DNA from: an uncultured Bacteroidota bacterium
GTDB lineage: Bacteria; Bacteroidota; Bacteroidia; AKYH767-A; JABDAW01
NCBI GenBank assembly: GCA_903844645.1
Contig: CAIMUP010000090.1
Location: forward strand, 1 to 64,000
Length of the DNA: 64,000 bases
Direction: 5' to 3'
Shown: positions 53,200 through 61,877 of the stretch, one piece after another
Layout of the letters: every line of letters begins with the position of its first letter
Position numbering within the stretch: position 1 is the stretch's first letter
Made by a program: the position numbers and the translations under genes
The notes under the pieces: generated by a model
The model's database searches: none
What the model saw: the letters and a program-made list of their open reading frames with translations, nothing else
What the model was told of the DNA's origin: nothing

Positions 53200-54639
53200 A
53201 TGGTAATAAAGAATAAGAATAACAGTAGTTCCTTATCCGAGGTAAATTCATCGGTAGATATTGAATCGAAGAAAGGTGTTTGGGGTAAACTAATTGCATT
53301 TATGGGTCCTGCATACTTAGTAAGCGTGGGCTATATGGATCCAGGGAACTGGGCTACTGATATTGCTGGCGGAAGCAGCTTCGGATACAAACTAATTTGG
53401 GTATTATTGATGAGTAATCTAATGGCATTATTACTGCAATCCCTAAGTTCGAGATTAGGATTGATAAGAGGCAAAGATTTAGCCCAAGCATCACGAGAAA
53501 CATACAACCCATTGGTGAATTTTTGCCTATATATTCTTGCGGAAATAGCCATTGCAGCCTGCGATTTAGCAGAGGTATTGGGCATGGCAATAGGTTTGCA
53601 ATTACTGTTTAAATTACCCTTGATATGGGGAGTAAGTTTAACCGTATTAGACACTCTTTTACTCTTGCTTCTCATTAATTATGGCATAAGAAAATTGGAA
53701 GCCGTTATCATTACTTTAATAGCGTTGATAGGCGTTGCATTCCTGATAGAAATGTTGCTGGCAAAGCCCATTATTACAGATGTTTTGCAAGGATTTATCC
53801 CGATGCTGCCCGACAATCCGAATCCTTTGGGCAGCACGGCGTTATATATCGCCATAGGTATTATCGGGGCGACCGTAATGCCGCATAATTTATACCTGCA
53901 TTCGTCATTAGTGCAGACTAGGAAGTTTGATAGGACGAATGCCGGTATCAAACGTGCTATTAAGTTCAATTTCTTCGACTCTCTCATCGCTCTTAACCTC
54001 GCATTCTTCGTAAATTGTGCGATACTTATTCTTGCTGCGGCGACGTTCTTTAAAAACGGCATGTTCGAGGTGGCAGACATCAGCCAAGCTCATAGTTTTT
54101 TAGCTCCATTATTAGGGAGCGAGGTGGCTCCGGTAGTGTTTGCGATCGCATTAATCGTTGCCGGACAAAGCTCTACCATTACCGGAACATTGGCAGGGCA
54201 AATCGTGATGGAAGGCTACTTAAATCTACACATTAAGCCGTGGATTCGGAGATTAATTACCAGATTATTAGCCATCATTCCGGCATTAATTACGATCACT
54301 TTTATCGGAGAGAAAGCTATCGGCAGTTTGTTGATATTAAGCCAGGTGATCTTGAGTTTACAATTAGGATTTACCATCATTCCGCTCATTCATTTCGTTA
54401 GTGATAAAGAAAAAATGGGGACTTTTGCGATTCGTCTTCCAATAAAAATACTGTCGTGGCTGTGCGCATTAATTATTGTAGCATTAAATGCAAAATTACT
54501 GATAGAACAAATTCATAGTTGGATAATTGATGCCGGAACAAACGCCTCTATCTATTATTTTACCGTCGTTCCTATCGCGATTATGGCGAGCATGTTGCTA
54601 TTATACATTACTTTTTACAAGCAGATTCATCGTTCTTAA
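53200..54639 (+). CDS. mntH: Nramp-family divalent metal ion transporter
   Basis: The 479-residue inner membrane protein has eleven or twelve helices. Helix 1 carries the DPGN metal motif (VGYMDPGNWATDIAGGS) and helix 6 carries IIGATVMPHNLYLHSSL, both diagnostic of Nramp/MntH. These symporters import Mn(II), Fe(II) or related ions with protons. It is divergent from a DtxR/MntR-type repressor with a palindrome in the promoter, which supports manganese uptake. A hydrophilic N-terminus of about 27 residues is present. Confidence 0.95.
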   Translation: MVIKNKNNSSSLSEVNSSVDIESKKGVWGKLIAFMGPAYLVSVGYMDPGNWATDIAGGSSFGYKLIWVLLMSNLMALLLQSLSSRLGLIRGKDLAQASRETYNPLVNFCLYILAEIAIAACDLAEVLGMAIGLQLLFKLPLIWGVSLTVLDTLLLLLLINYGIRKLEAVIITLIALIGVAFLIEMLLAKPIITDVLQGFIPMLPDNPNPLGSTALYIAIGIIGATVMPHNLYLHSSLVQTRKFDRTNAGIKRAIKFNFFDSLIALNLAFFVNCAILILAAATFFKNGMFEVADISQAHSFLAPLLGSEVAPVVFAIALIVAGQSSTITGTLAGQIVMEGYLNLHIKPWIRRLITRLLAIIPALITITFIGEKAIGSLLILSQVILSLQLGFTIIPLIHFVSDKEKMGTFAIRLPIKILSWLCALIIVALNAKLLIEQIHSWIIDAGTNASIYYFTVVPIAIMASMLLLYITFYKQIHRS

Positions 54640-54666
54640 ACAATCTATTTGCCCGAACGAAACAGT

Positions 54667-55150
54667 ACTGCTATTGCTATTAAAATAACTGCCATTGCTA
54701 TTATAATAACTACTGTTACTATCATGAATACTGCAATAACTATTGTAATAACTGCAATAACTATTGTAATAACTGCCATTACTATGGTAATAACTGCTAT
54801 CACTATGGTGATAATAGCTTTTACTATCTCTTTCGTCCGTCATCATATATGAAAACGTATAATTGTTATCGTAAGGACACTTATTACATATGAAATCATC
54901 GCCGTCACCATAGAAAATGTCGCCGAAGGTATCGTGATGGTCATATTTACGATGGTGAAAGCAATAATTACTATCCCGATTGTCCGTTATCATATATGAT
55001 GACGGGTAAAAGTGTATGCCTTCGTCATTATTTAATATAGAATGACGCGAATGTTGAATACTAGCAATCGGAGAGCCTATAACTATGCTCTGATCCAGTA
55101 TCCTATTGCCATTATCAAGTATCGTATTCCCATTATCAAGTATACTTTTC
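54667..55150. repeat. Long 21-bp periodic array P (about 23 periods)
   Basis: The left part has actgc-starting units at 54667, 54688, 54709, 54730, 54751, 54772, 54793 and a variant at 54814, based on actgcaataactattgtaat. The period continues through degenerate sequence: gtccgt followed by catcatatatga or tatcatatatga recurs at 54835 and 54982 (147 bp = 7 x 21). It ends with ccattatcaagtat at 55109 and 55130. The minus strand reads heptads (ILDNGNT, YNSYCSY-like) for about 480 bp. It fills the 567-bp convergent gap after mntH. No terminator is seen. Confidence 0.94.
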
Positions 55151-55206
55151 ACAAGGAATAGGTAACAAAATCGCGGAAAACAGCTACTCTCCCTATAAAA
55201 CTGTAT

Positions 55207-55497
55207 TTAATGCAAAAGAAACTGCAATATCAACGCTTTTTGATCATCATTAATCTTGGCTTTGTGTTGCATATCGTCCAAATTTACCTTCCATTCGGCA
55301 GCCGTATATTCATTCGGAAGATGGAGGTTATGACAACCGCTGCATCGGTGTACATAAAGGCTTCTGCCCTGCTTTAATTCCTCAATTGGGATCACATTTT
55401 CTTTGCCATCAGGCTCATTTTTAGGGATATATAATGAAGGTTTGCACCCCACGATGCTCAAAAAAATGATGCCTACTATGAACAATACTTTTTTCAT
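55207..55497 (-). CDS. Small c-type cytochrome lipoprotein
   Basis: The 96-residue protein has a lipoprotein signal (KKVLFIVGIIFLSIVGC) and one heme-binding CSGCH motif near residues 52-56, with HNLHLPNEYTAAEWKVNL after it. A Met (DDMQHKAK) could be the second axial ligand. It is a short monoheme cytochrome on a membrane. Its start overlaps the end of the outer membrane protein gene by 4 bp (ATGA), so translation is coupled. The function is probably electron transfer, in a pathway that cannot be named. Confidence 0.88.
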   Translation of the reverse strand: MKKVLFIVGIIFLSIVGCKPSLYIPKNEPDGKENVIPIEELKQGRSLYVHRCSGCHNLHLPNEYTAAEWKVNLDDMQHKAKINDDQKALILQFLLH

Positions 55498-56318
55498 AAA
55501 TTAAAACTTAAAACTACCCTTGTTTCAAACCGTTCATGGTTATCTAAAACCATGGTTTCAGGCGCAGTATCGGTTTTATGAATGTTCTGCAGTTGCGGCA
55601 AGAAGTTAATGTTGATCAACCACCCACTTCCGTTGATATATAAGGAAGGTCCGGCATAAATAATGGAGTTTTCCCAGCCGTTTGCATCACTAATATCGTT
55701 GAGGTTCTTAGCCTCAAACCCGAACCCGAAACCTTTACTGAAATAGTGCATATAACCAAGGTCAAACTCGATAGGACTCGCCCAGGTAGTGAACACTTTT
55801 CCCTTCGCAGCATCGAGCGAAAGGCGGTATGTATAGACGGCATTGAGGGCGATCAAGTTCTTACCGAATTTTTTATCCATAATAATCTTGGACTCAAACT
55901 CGAACTCGTCAGGCTCTATCTCAATTTCATGGTACAAAGCCACGCCGACCGTGTTCGCAACAGGGTCCGAGAGCTTCCACTTCCATTCATTGCTGATGCC
56001 GATTCCCTTTTCGTTCGTCAGCCCATCAGTAGCCATCGAAGGGTCTCCTTGAGTGTTGTTATCGGTGTTGAAATAGAGGGAAGTCTGCACATTTTTCCCA
56101 AGCCCAATCTCAAATTCAAAGCGATTATCCAAGCCGAAATAGAAGTTAGGTTTATGCCCGTTCCGAGAGGTTGCCCAAAACTCGAAATCCCTTGCGCCAT
56201 AAGGCAATACGTTTGTTTGATAGGTCGTCGCAAACACCCTGTCTTGGGCTTCGCATCGGATGGATAAAAATGAATAGAGAACGACGAAAAAGGCGATGGT
56301 TACACTAATTTTTTTCAT
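55494..56318 (-). CDS. Outer membrane beta-barrel-like hypothetical protein
   Basis: The 274-residue protein has a signal peptide (KKISVTIAFFVVLYSFLSIRC region ending near EAQ). It then has alternating hydrophobic strands (EFEIGLGKNVQTSLYF, VGVALYHEIEIEPDEFEFE, GPSLYINGSGWLININF) and ends in a Phe-Asn-Leu strand, consistent with an outer membrane barrel. I cannot name the family. It is coupled to the cytochrome gene downstream and preceded by an AraC-type regulator. Confidence 0.75.
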   Translation of the reverse strand: MKKISVTIAFFVVLYSFLSIRCEAQDRVFATTYQTNVLPYGARDFEFWATSRNGHKPNFYFGLDNRFEFEIGLGKNVQTSLYFNTDNNTQGDPSMATDGLTNEKGIGISNEWKWKLSDPVANTVGVALYHEIEIEPDEFEFESKIIMDKKFGKNLIALNAVYTYRLSLDAAKGKVFTTWASPIEFDLGYMHYFSKGFGFGFEAKNLNDISDANGWENSIIYAGPSLYINGSGWLININFLPQLQNIHKTDTAPETMVLDNHERFETRVVLSFNL

Positions 56319-56424
56319 TAATTTTATGTGTTAAGTTATACTGATTTTCAAGGTTGCAAAATACGGTAAAAAGAGTTGGTCTATTATTCTTAAAAACGGA
56401 ATATAATTAACCGAAAGCGGAATA

Positions 56425-57180
56425 TTAATTCTTGTGGAGATCGCTCGGAAAGATGCCGGTTATCTTCTTAAAAGCAGTGCTGAAATTACTCAAGCTCGAG
56501 TAGCCAATCTCCTCTGCCACGTGGGATACGGAGAGATCGGTAGTAGTTAATAACAGCTTTGCTTTCAGCATCCTTTGCTCCTGAATATAATCGTAAACGG
56601 TCATTCCGAACAGCTCCTTAAAACCTTTCTTAAGATAACATTGATTAGTGCCTACCAGCAAAGAAAGTTCGGCTATTGTAGGAGGATTTTGCAGACGATT
56701 TAAAAGGATTTCTTTTGCTTTTAAAATCTTTTCTTTCTCTATCGACTTGTTTAAGAACTTACACGAGGCGCAATCGGGTTGATTCATCGTGTTGCACTTC
56801 TCAAAACATAATAAAAGTGCTAATGCCTTGCTTTCGATAAACATATTCCGAAACATTCCGGTTAGTTTACAATTAATAATATCATGCAAAATCATTTGCG
56901 TAGTACAACATATTTCGTGATCTTGTGCTTCAGGGAACCGGTTAATATCGAAGGATTCGGAAAAAGAAAAGTTCTTTAAATAATCTATGCTAAAACTAAT
57001 TTTAATATTATAAGAAATTTGTGAATCAGGCAATATTATACCGCAATCAGATGCTGAATAATGAAACATCATAATCACCTGTTCATTATCTCTACTAAGA
57101 AATGAGGCGTTCTCTTGTTTACTAAAAAGATTCTCTACAGAATAATAAAGCCCTTCTTTGATTTTACTGGTACTAATCAT
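56425..57180 (-). CDS. AraC-family transcriptional regulator
   Basis: The 251-residue protein has an N-terminal sensor part with five Cys residues (EICCTTQ, CFEKCNTMNQPDCASCKFL). A C-terminal double HTH of AraC type follows from about residue 155 (IAELSLLVGTNQCYLKKGF and DLSVSHVAEEIGYSSLSNF then FSTAFKKITGIFPSDL). The MNQPDCASCKFL cysteines could bind metal or sense redox. It is the first gene of a set AraC - outer membrane protein - cytochrome c. The -7 box ends only 5 bp before the ATG. Confidence 0.9.
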   Translation of the reverse strand: MISTSKIKEGLYYSVENLFSKQENASFLSRDNEQVIMMFHYSASDCGIILPDSQISYNIKISFSIDYLKNFSFSESFDINRFPEAQDHEICCTTQMILHDIINCKLTGMFRNMFIESKALALLLCFEKCNTMNQPDCASCKFLNKSIEKEKILKAKEILLNRLQNPPTIAELSLLVGTNQCYLKKGFKELFGMTVYDYIQEQRMLKAKLLLTTTDLSVSHVAEEIGYSSLSNFSTAFKKITGIFPSDLHKN

Positions 57181-57185
57181 GGGGG

Positions 57186-57193
57186 CAAAATTA
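57186..57193 (-). promoter_or_regulatory. -7 box TAATTTTG, 5 bp before the AraC ATG
   Basis: The plus strand reads CAAAATTA. Only ccccc separates box and ATG. The upstream gene's stop is at 57211, so this promoter lies in a 30-bp gap. Confidence 0.6.
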
Positions 57194-57210
57194 ACATTAT
57201 TGCTGTTAAT

Positions 57211-58359
57211 TTAATTTGTATTTAATATCTTTGGTTGTACAAATTCGAGGACAGCATGGATGATATAATCTAATTGCTCTTCATCCATTTCGGTGTGAAT
57301 AGGAAGTGATAAAACGGTCTTGCAAAGCTGCTCGGTAACAGGGAAGTCGCCATCTTTGTATCTCGGATCAAGATAAGCCTTTTGCACATGCAGCGGGAGC
57401 GGATAATATATCATCGTAGGGATACCTTTAGCAGCAAGATGTTTGCGCAATTCATCGCGGTCAACATCAAGAATTTGCAAGGTATATTGATGATAAACGT
57501 GGGTAGAATAATTGCTCACTTCAGGAGTAATTATACTGGTATATTCCTTGAAAGTACGATCGTAATAAGCAGCAACCTTCTGTCTTGCGACAGCATATTC
57601 ATTGAGATGGCGCAACTTCACACGAAGGATGGCAGCTTGTATGCTATCGAGGCGTGAATTAACACCGATTTCATCGTGGTAATATTGAACGCTTTGCCCA
57701 TGGTTACCAATCATCCGAATCTTCTTTGCAAGTTCATCATCGTTAGTAAATAATGCACCGCCATCGCCGTAAGCACCGAGATTCTTTGAAGGAAAAAATG
57801 ATGTACAGCCAATAGTTCCTATTGTTCCTGCTTTCATTACAGTAGAATCAGAGAAAGTATATTCAGCACCTATTGCCTGTGCTACATCCTCAATCACGGC
57901 AAGATTATGTCGCTTTGCAATATCCATTACACCCTCCATATCCACACATTGTCCAAAGAGATGAACAGGCACAATAGCCACTGTCTTAGGGGTTATGGCA
58001 GCTTCAATAGCATTAAGATTAATAGAGAAATTGTCTTTGTAAACATCTACCAACACAGGCTTCAATTTTAATAAACCAATCACCTCGGCAGTAGCTGCAT
58101 AAGTGAAATCGGCAGTAATAACTTCATCCCCTGGTTTAAAATTGAGAGCCATCATCGCTATCTGCAACGCATCCGTTCCATTGCCGCAAGGAATGACATG
58201 TTTGACTCCAAGATATTGCTCTAATTCTTGCTGAAATAGCTTTACTTCGGGACCATTGATGAATTGACAAGACTCCAGCACGCCAGCAACCGCGGTATCT
58301 ACTTCTTCTTTAATCTTGTGGTATTGACCATGCAGGTCAACCATGTGAAATTTGTTCAT
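57211..58359 (-). CDS. DegT/DnrJ/EryC1/StrS-family aminotransferase
   Basis: The 382-residue PLP-dependent aminotransferase of sugar nucleotides has PCGNGTDALQIAMMAL near residue 60, the conserved VIEDVAQAIGAEY and the PLP-lysine segment FFPSKNLGAYGDGGALF. A family end (LPIHTEMDEEQLDYI) is present. Members make amino sugars for O-antigen or capsule. No sugar-nucleotide genes are next to it, so its substrate is unknown. Its own -7 box is at 58380. Confidence 0.92.
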   Translation of the reverse strand: MNKFHMVDLHGQYHKIKEEVDTAVAGVLESCQFINGPEVKLFQQELEQYLGVKHVIPCGNGTDALQIAMMALNFKPGDEVITADFTYAATAEVIGLLKLKPVLVDVYKDNFSINLNAIEAAITPKTVAIVPVHLFGQCVDMEGVMDIAKRHNLAVIEDVAQAIGAEYTFSDSTVMKAGTIGTIGCTSFFPSKNLGAYGDGGALFTNDDELAKKIRMIGNHGQSVQYYHDEIGVNSRLDSIQAAILRVKLRHLNEYAVARQKVAAYYDRTFKEYTSIITPEVSNYSTHVYHQYTLQILDVDRDELRKHLAAKGIPTMIYYPLPLHVQKAYLDPRYKDGDFPVTEQLCKTVLSLPIHTEMDEEQLDYIIHAVLEFVQPKILNTN

Positions 58360-58379
58360 ATTTTATAAATTTAAAGTCG

Positions 58380-58387
58380 CAAAAGTA
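58380..58387 (-). promoter_or_regulatory. -7 box TACTTTTG (minus strand)
   Basis: The plus strand reads CAAAAGTA. It lies 20 bp upstream of the ATG at 58359. Confidence 0.6.
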
Positions 58388-58488
58388 TTAATTCGTTGGG
58401 TAACGGAAAAGAAACCGATAAATTATTTGATGATTAATTTCTTAATCTTGCACCAATAAATTTCTGCTGCAACTACTACTCTTAATTA

Positions 58489-59703
58489 ATGATCAAGACT
58501 CTGAATCGCTTCGTTTCCCTTCTTCTTTTTCTGTTTGTGGCGCATGATTATAAGGCACAAGATACGATAAATAATCATCCTACAAATGTCTATATCGAAC
58601 CCGCTATTATGATTGGAAAGATCGTTCCTACCAAGATGCCATATCCCCTATCTAATGGGGTTTCGAGTTGTTTCATAGATGTTGGCTTCATTAATAAATC
58701 TGCAAATAAATATTGGGTTTCATACTATAATTTTCCTTCTACTGGTGTTTCGTTTTCCTCCACTAATCTTGGCAACGAACATATATTCGGCAATGCAATA
58801 AGTATCGCTCCATTCATTCAATTCAAATGGGCAAGGCATACTTTCAAGACCTCATATTTCAAATTTGGCATCGGCAGTTCCTACTTTACTAAGCATTATA
58901 ACTCACGAAACAACTACGACAATGTGATGATTGGTTCGCCCTTTACCTGGAACTTTCAGATAGTAGGTTATCGTTATATTTATACAAGCAATTCAATGAA
59001 TTTAAGGGCTGGTATTGCCTATCTTCACAATTCTAACGGACACATCCAATTGCCAAACAATGGGCTGAATAGTGCTATGTTCAGCCTCGCAGCACAAGTC
59101 TTTACCAATAAATCTTATGGGAATAATTTATACTCCCCCGATTCATTTTCTATTGACCATACCAGGCATTCCTTTCTACAGATAAGAGAGGGAAATGGCG
59201 TTCAGGAATTCGGTGGAAGAAATGGTCCTACGGGCAGCACCAAGAAAGGTGTCTATACCGCCGCTTTATCCTATGGAATTATTTTTAACCAGCAGATAAA
59301 GGTTCGTGCAGGAATAGCCTATCGTTATTATCAGCATTATTACGAATACATCACCCAAGCCCCTGATACAGCATTTCTCAAACATTCCAAATGGAATGCC
59401 TCGAATGTTTTTGCATTCATAGGGTTTGAATTTTTGGTAGGGCGTTTCTCTATTGATGTGGAGGAGGGCATCAATATTTACAAACCCTTTTATCCTACGT
59501 TTTTTAATCTTTATGAACGAGGTAATAAGGTTGATTTTTTCCTGAAGAAATGGATACCGTCGCGGATGGGCTTGGATTATTATGTTATTAATATCAAGAA
59601 AAAGCCAAGGAACAATTTCTTTATTGGGGCATACATCAATGCCAACTTCGGACAGGCAGATTTTTCTGAATTGACCGTAGGCTTTTGTCATGCTTTAAAG
59701 TAA
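58489..59703 (+). CDS. PagL-like acyloxyacyl hydrolase (lipid A deacylase)
   Basis: The 404-residue protein has a signal peptide ending near YKAQ. The region around residue 180 (LRAGIAYLHNSNGHIQLPN) contains H-x-S-N, the catalytic pattern of PagL-type lipid A 3-O-deacylases, followed by a glycine/asparagine turn. Other parts are beta strands (FGIGSSYFTKHYNSRNN). It is longer than PagL but similar to forms named acyloxyacyl hydrolase in Bacteroidota. A variant -7 box TAATCTTG is at 58443-58450. Lipid A is the likely substrate, by inference. Confidence 0.8.
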   Translation: MIKTLNRFVSLLLFLFVAHDYKAQDTINNHPTNVYIEPAIMIGKIVPTKMPYPLSNGVSSCFIDVGFINKSANKYWVSYYNFPSTGVSFSSTNLGNEHIFGNAISIAPFIQFKWARHTFKTSYFKFGIGSSYFTKHYNSRNNYDNVMIGSPFTWNFQIVGYRYIYTSNSMNLRAGIAYLHNSNGHIQLPNNGLNSAMFSLAAQVFTNKSYGNNLYSPDSFSIDHTRHSFLQIREGNGVQEFGGRNGPTGSTKKGVYTAALSYGIIFNQQIKVRAGIAYRYYQHYYEYITQAPDTAFLKHSKWNASNVFAFIGFEFLVGRFSIDVEEGINIYKPFYPTFFNLYERGNKVDFFLKKWIPSRMGLDYYVINIKKKPRNNFFIGAYINANFGQADFSELTVGFCHALK

Positions 59704-59736
59704 AGCTTGAGAATTGTTATCTAAAATGAGCTGCAC

Positions 59737-61533
59737 CTATTGTGGTATAATCTCAAATAACTCGTTTGCACCAACCACCTCCGAAGTTGCCTCAAGCAGG
59801 TTATTATTTTGCTGGTTGAGTTTGATATATTTATTATTGCTCGCTGCTTTTATTGCGAATTTATTATTTGGAAAAGACTCCACAAAAAATGTTTCCCAAT
59901 TACCGGCTTGGTCTCTGTTCGCCGTTAATTGTGGATGTTCATAAGGGTCGGCATAGACGAATTTATTATTCCAGGAATGCAGATGACACGTTCCAAAATC
60001 TTCCATATCCATTCTGAAAATTTCCCAATTATTGGGTTTTCGCCTGTCCGCAATTAATTTATTTTGGACATCCAAATCTGCAGAAACAAACATCCCATTA
60101 GCTGCTTTGAAAGAAACATTCTTGAATTTTCCACCCTGTAAAAATGGGAATGTAGCCGTAAAATTCCGTTCAGGTTCCCCCATAAATGCCTTTTCAATAT
60201 CAGGATGATTCAAGGATTCGGCATATCCGGCGGGCCAGGTAAGTCTTCCAAAAATTAGTTTATAAGTTTTGAAAGTCATATCCGAATAATGTAACAGAGA
60301 AGTTTGTTCTTGTAAACATTGGAATTGATTGAGAACGACACAAAGACCAATAAAAATGGTGATTGCATAATTTCGCCATTTATTCGCTTTCCCGAATTCC
60401 TGAATAAAACAACCGATTGGTAAGGCGAGTATTGCATAAGATTCTATCATGGCTCTAATACCGAAACTACCTCCATACCACCAGCACCACCAGCTAAAAA
60501 CAATGATAGCATTTATCACAAAAAAGAAAGAGGTAGCCATCGCGAATTGTCGTCCCTTTTTCCATACGAAGATAAATCCGGGTATAACTAACAAAAGTAC
60601 CGGCGCATAAATAAACATTCCATTTCGGAAGCTGAAAAATCCATCCAAAACATGGGGATGGCTAAAATAGAAATGTTCCTTTTGATAGGAGTAATAAATG
60701 AAATGTCCGGTCTGGATTTTCCAAATAATTAGCTGCGGAAGTATTCCTATCCCGAAAGCAAGGATTGCGACCAGAATGTTCATTTTGTTTTGCGTCATTA
60801 ATTTCATTTTATCCATCAAAGAACTTCGGTTATAGACCCCGAAAAGTAGCGGAAAAAGGACAATAACGACATTATTCGGTCGCATAATAGTTATTAAACC
60901 AAGCAAAAGCCCAAGGAGAATGGAATCGCGAAGGGTACTTTTATGATGCCATTGGATGGTTTTCCAGATGAAAATACTAAACAAACAAAAACTGAAAACA
61001 TGTGGATTACTGAAGGCGTAGGTGGAATAATAATAAATATTCGTTGCCAGCCCAAGCCCAACGATAGTGAAGGACGTGGTACGTTCATCGAAAAAATGGG
61101 AGAGAGTTTTATGTTGATAGACAAGCCCTATCATCAAATAAAAAAAGGTAGCAAGGCAAATAAACAAAGAATAGGTATCGGTATATCCGTTGGCTGGTCC
61201 ATTTGTAATTAGTTCATAAAAATGTGCCATTAAAAAGAAAGGTGTGAGCATAATTGCAAATCCACTGGACATCTTCGAAACGTGGCGTTTATTCGGCGTG
61301 GTCAAGGTCCAGGAGGAGCGAAAAACTTCTATTGGCAATTTATTATTGACATAATTAAAGGTGAGATCGTGGTAAATAAATGTTGCTGGAAGGTAGATAT
61401 AATAGAAATTCAGGTCGTTGGAAATGACGCGGTCATGCGGAGTCCACTGCTTATTGATTAATAAGGCAGACCAAATAAAAAGAAGCACGAAAAGCAACGA
61501 AAGTTTTGAACTGCCTAATTGTTTTAATCGCAT
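59737..61533 (-). CDS. GT-C-like polytopic membrane protein with C-terminal fascin-like trefoil
   Basis: The 598-residue protein starts at the ATG at 61533 (MRLKQLGSSKLSLLFVLLFI). An upstream ATG at 61692 would begin in array Q and is rejected, as the -7 box at 61576 lies between the two. The first 460 residues hold about ten membrane helices and loops such as DLNFYYIYLPATF and SYQKEHFYFSHPHVLDGF, resembling GT-C glycosyltransferases. The last 130 residues (VSFKAANGMFVSADLD to ASNNKYIKLNQQN) have the repeat pattern of fascin-type beta-trefoils (NG-x-F/Y-V, WE-x-F). Such domains bind sugars or other ligands. It is convergent with the PagL-like gene. Confidence 0.75.
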   Translation of the reverse strand: MRLKQLGSSKLSLLFVLLFIWSALLINKQWTPHDRVISNDLNFYYIYLPATFIYHDLTFNYVNNKLPIEVFRSSWTLTTPNKRHVSKMSSGFAIMLTPFFLMAHFYELITNGPANGYTDTYSLFICLATFFYLMIGLVYQHKTLSHFFDERTTSFTIVGLGLATNIYYYSTYAFSNPHVFSFCLFSIFIWKTIQWHHKSTLRDSILLGLLLGLITIMRPNNVVIVLFPLLFGVYNRSSLMDKMKLMTQNKMNILVAILAFGIGILPQLIIWKIQTGHFIYYSYQKEHFYFSHPHVLDGFFSFRNGMFIYAPVLLLVIPGFIFVWKKGRQFAMATSFFFVINAIIVFSWWCWWYGGSFGIRAMIESYAILALPIGCFIQEFGKANKWRNYAITIFIGLCVVLNQFQCLQEQTSLLHYSDMTFKTYKLIFGRLTWPAGYAESLNHPDIEKAFMGEPERNFTATFPFLQGGKFKNVSFKAANGMFVSADLDVQNKLIADRRKPNNWEIFRMDMEDFGTCHLHSWNNKFVYADPYEHPQLTANRDQAGNWETFFVESFPNNKFAIKAASNNKYIKLNQQNNNLLEATSEVVGANELFEIIPQ

Positions 61534-61575
61534 TGGAGAAGCATGAATTTGAATATTGCCGAGTTTTAGGGTGGG

Positions 61576-61583
61576 CAAATTTA
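61576..61583 (-). promoter_or_regulatory. -7 box TAAATTTG (minus strand)
   Basis: The plus strand reads CAAATTTA. It lies 42 bp upstream of the ATG at 61533 and downstream of the ATG at 61692, which decides the start. Confidence 0.6.
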
Positions 61584-61636
61584 GGTTTATTAATGGTAAT
61601 TTAGATTTATTAACCGAAAAGATTCCAAAATATGGT

Positions 61637-61835
61637 CTTCCGACAACCGTCTGGAGTCTTCCGATAACCGTCTGGAATCTTCCGACAATCATCTGGAGTC
61701 TTTCGATAACCGTCTGGAATCTTCCGACAACCGTCTGGAGTCTTCCGACAACCGTCTGGAACCTTCCGACAACTGTCTGGAGTCTTCAGACAACCATCTG
61801 GAGTCTTCCGACAACTGTCTGGAGTCGTCATTTTG
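61637..61835. repeat. 21-bp tandem array Q
   Basis: Nine or ten units with cttccgacaaccgtctggag start at 61637, 61658, 61679, 61700, 61721, 61742, 61763, 61784 and 61805. Variation alternates gagt/gaat/gaac and cgacaa/cgataa. It lies in the 344-bp gap upstream of the GT-C/fascin gene and downstream of the next minus-strand gene. Frames on both strands are open through it. Confidence 0.96.
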
Positions 61836-61877
61836 GAAATTAAAGATATGATTTGGGATGATTATTCGAGGGCTTCA

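Noticed and set aside
61534-61692. Longer N-terminus for the GT-C/fascin protein
   Set aside because: It begins inside array Q and upstream of the -7 box at 61576.
126-61835. Assembly artefact as explanation of the arrays
   Set aside because: Each array has a different unit, imperfect copies and flanks in register, so misassembly of a single repeat cannot produce them. Long reads would still be a proper test of copy number.
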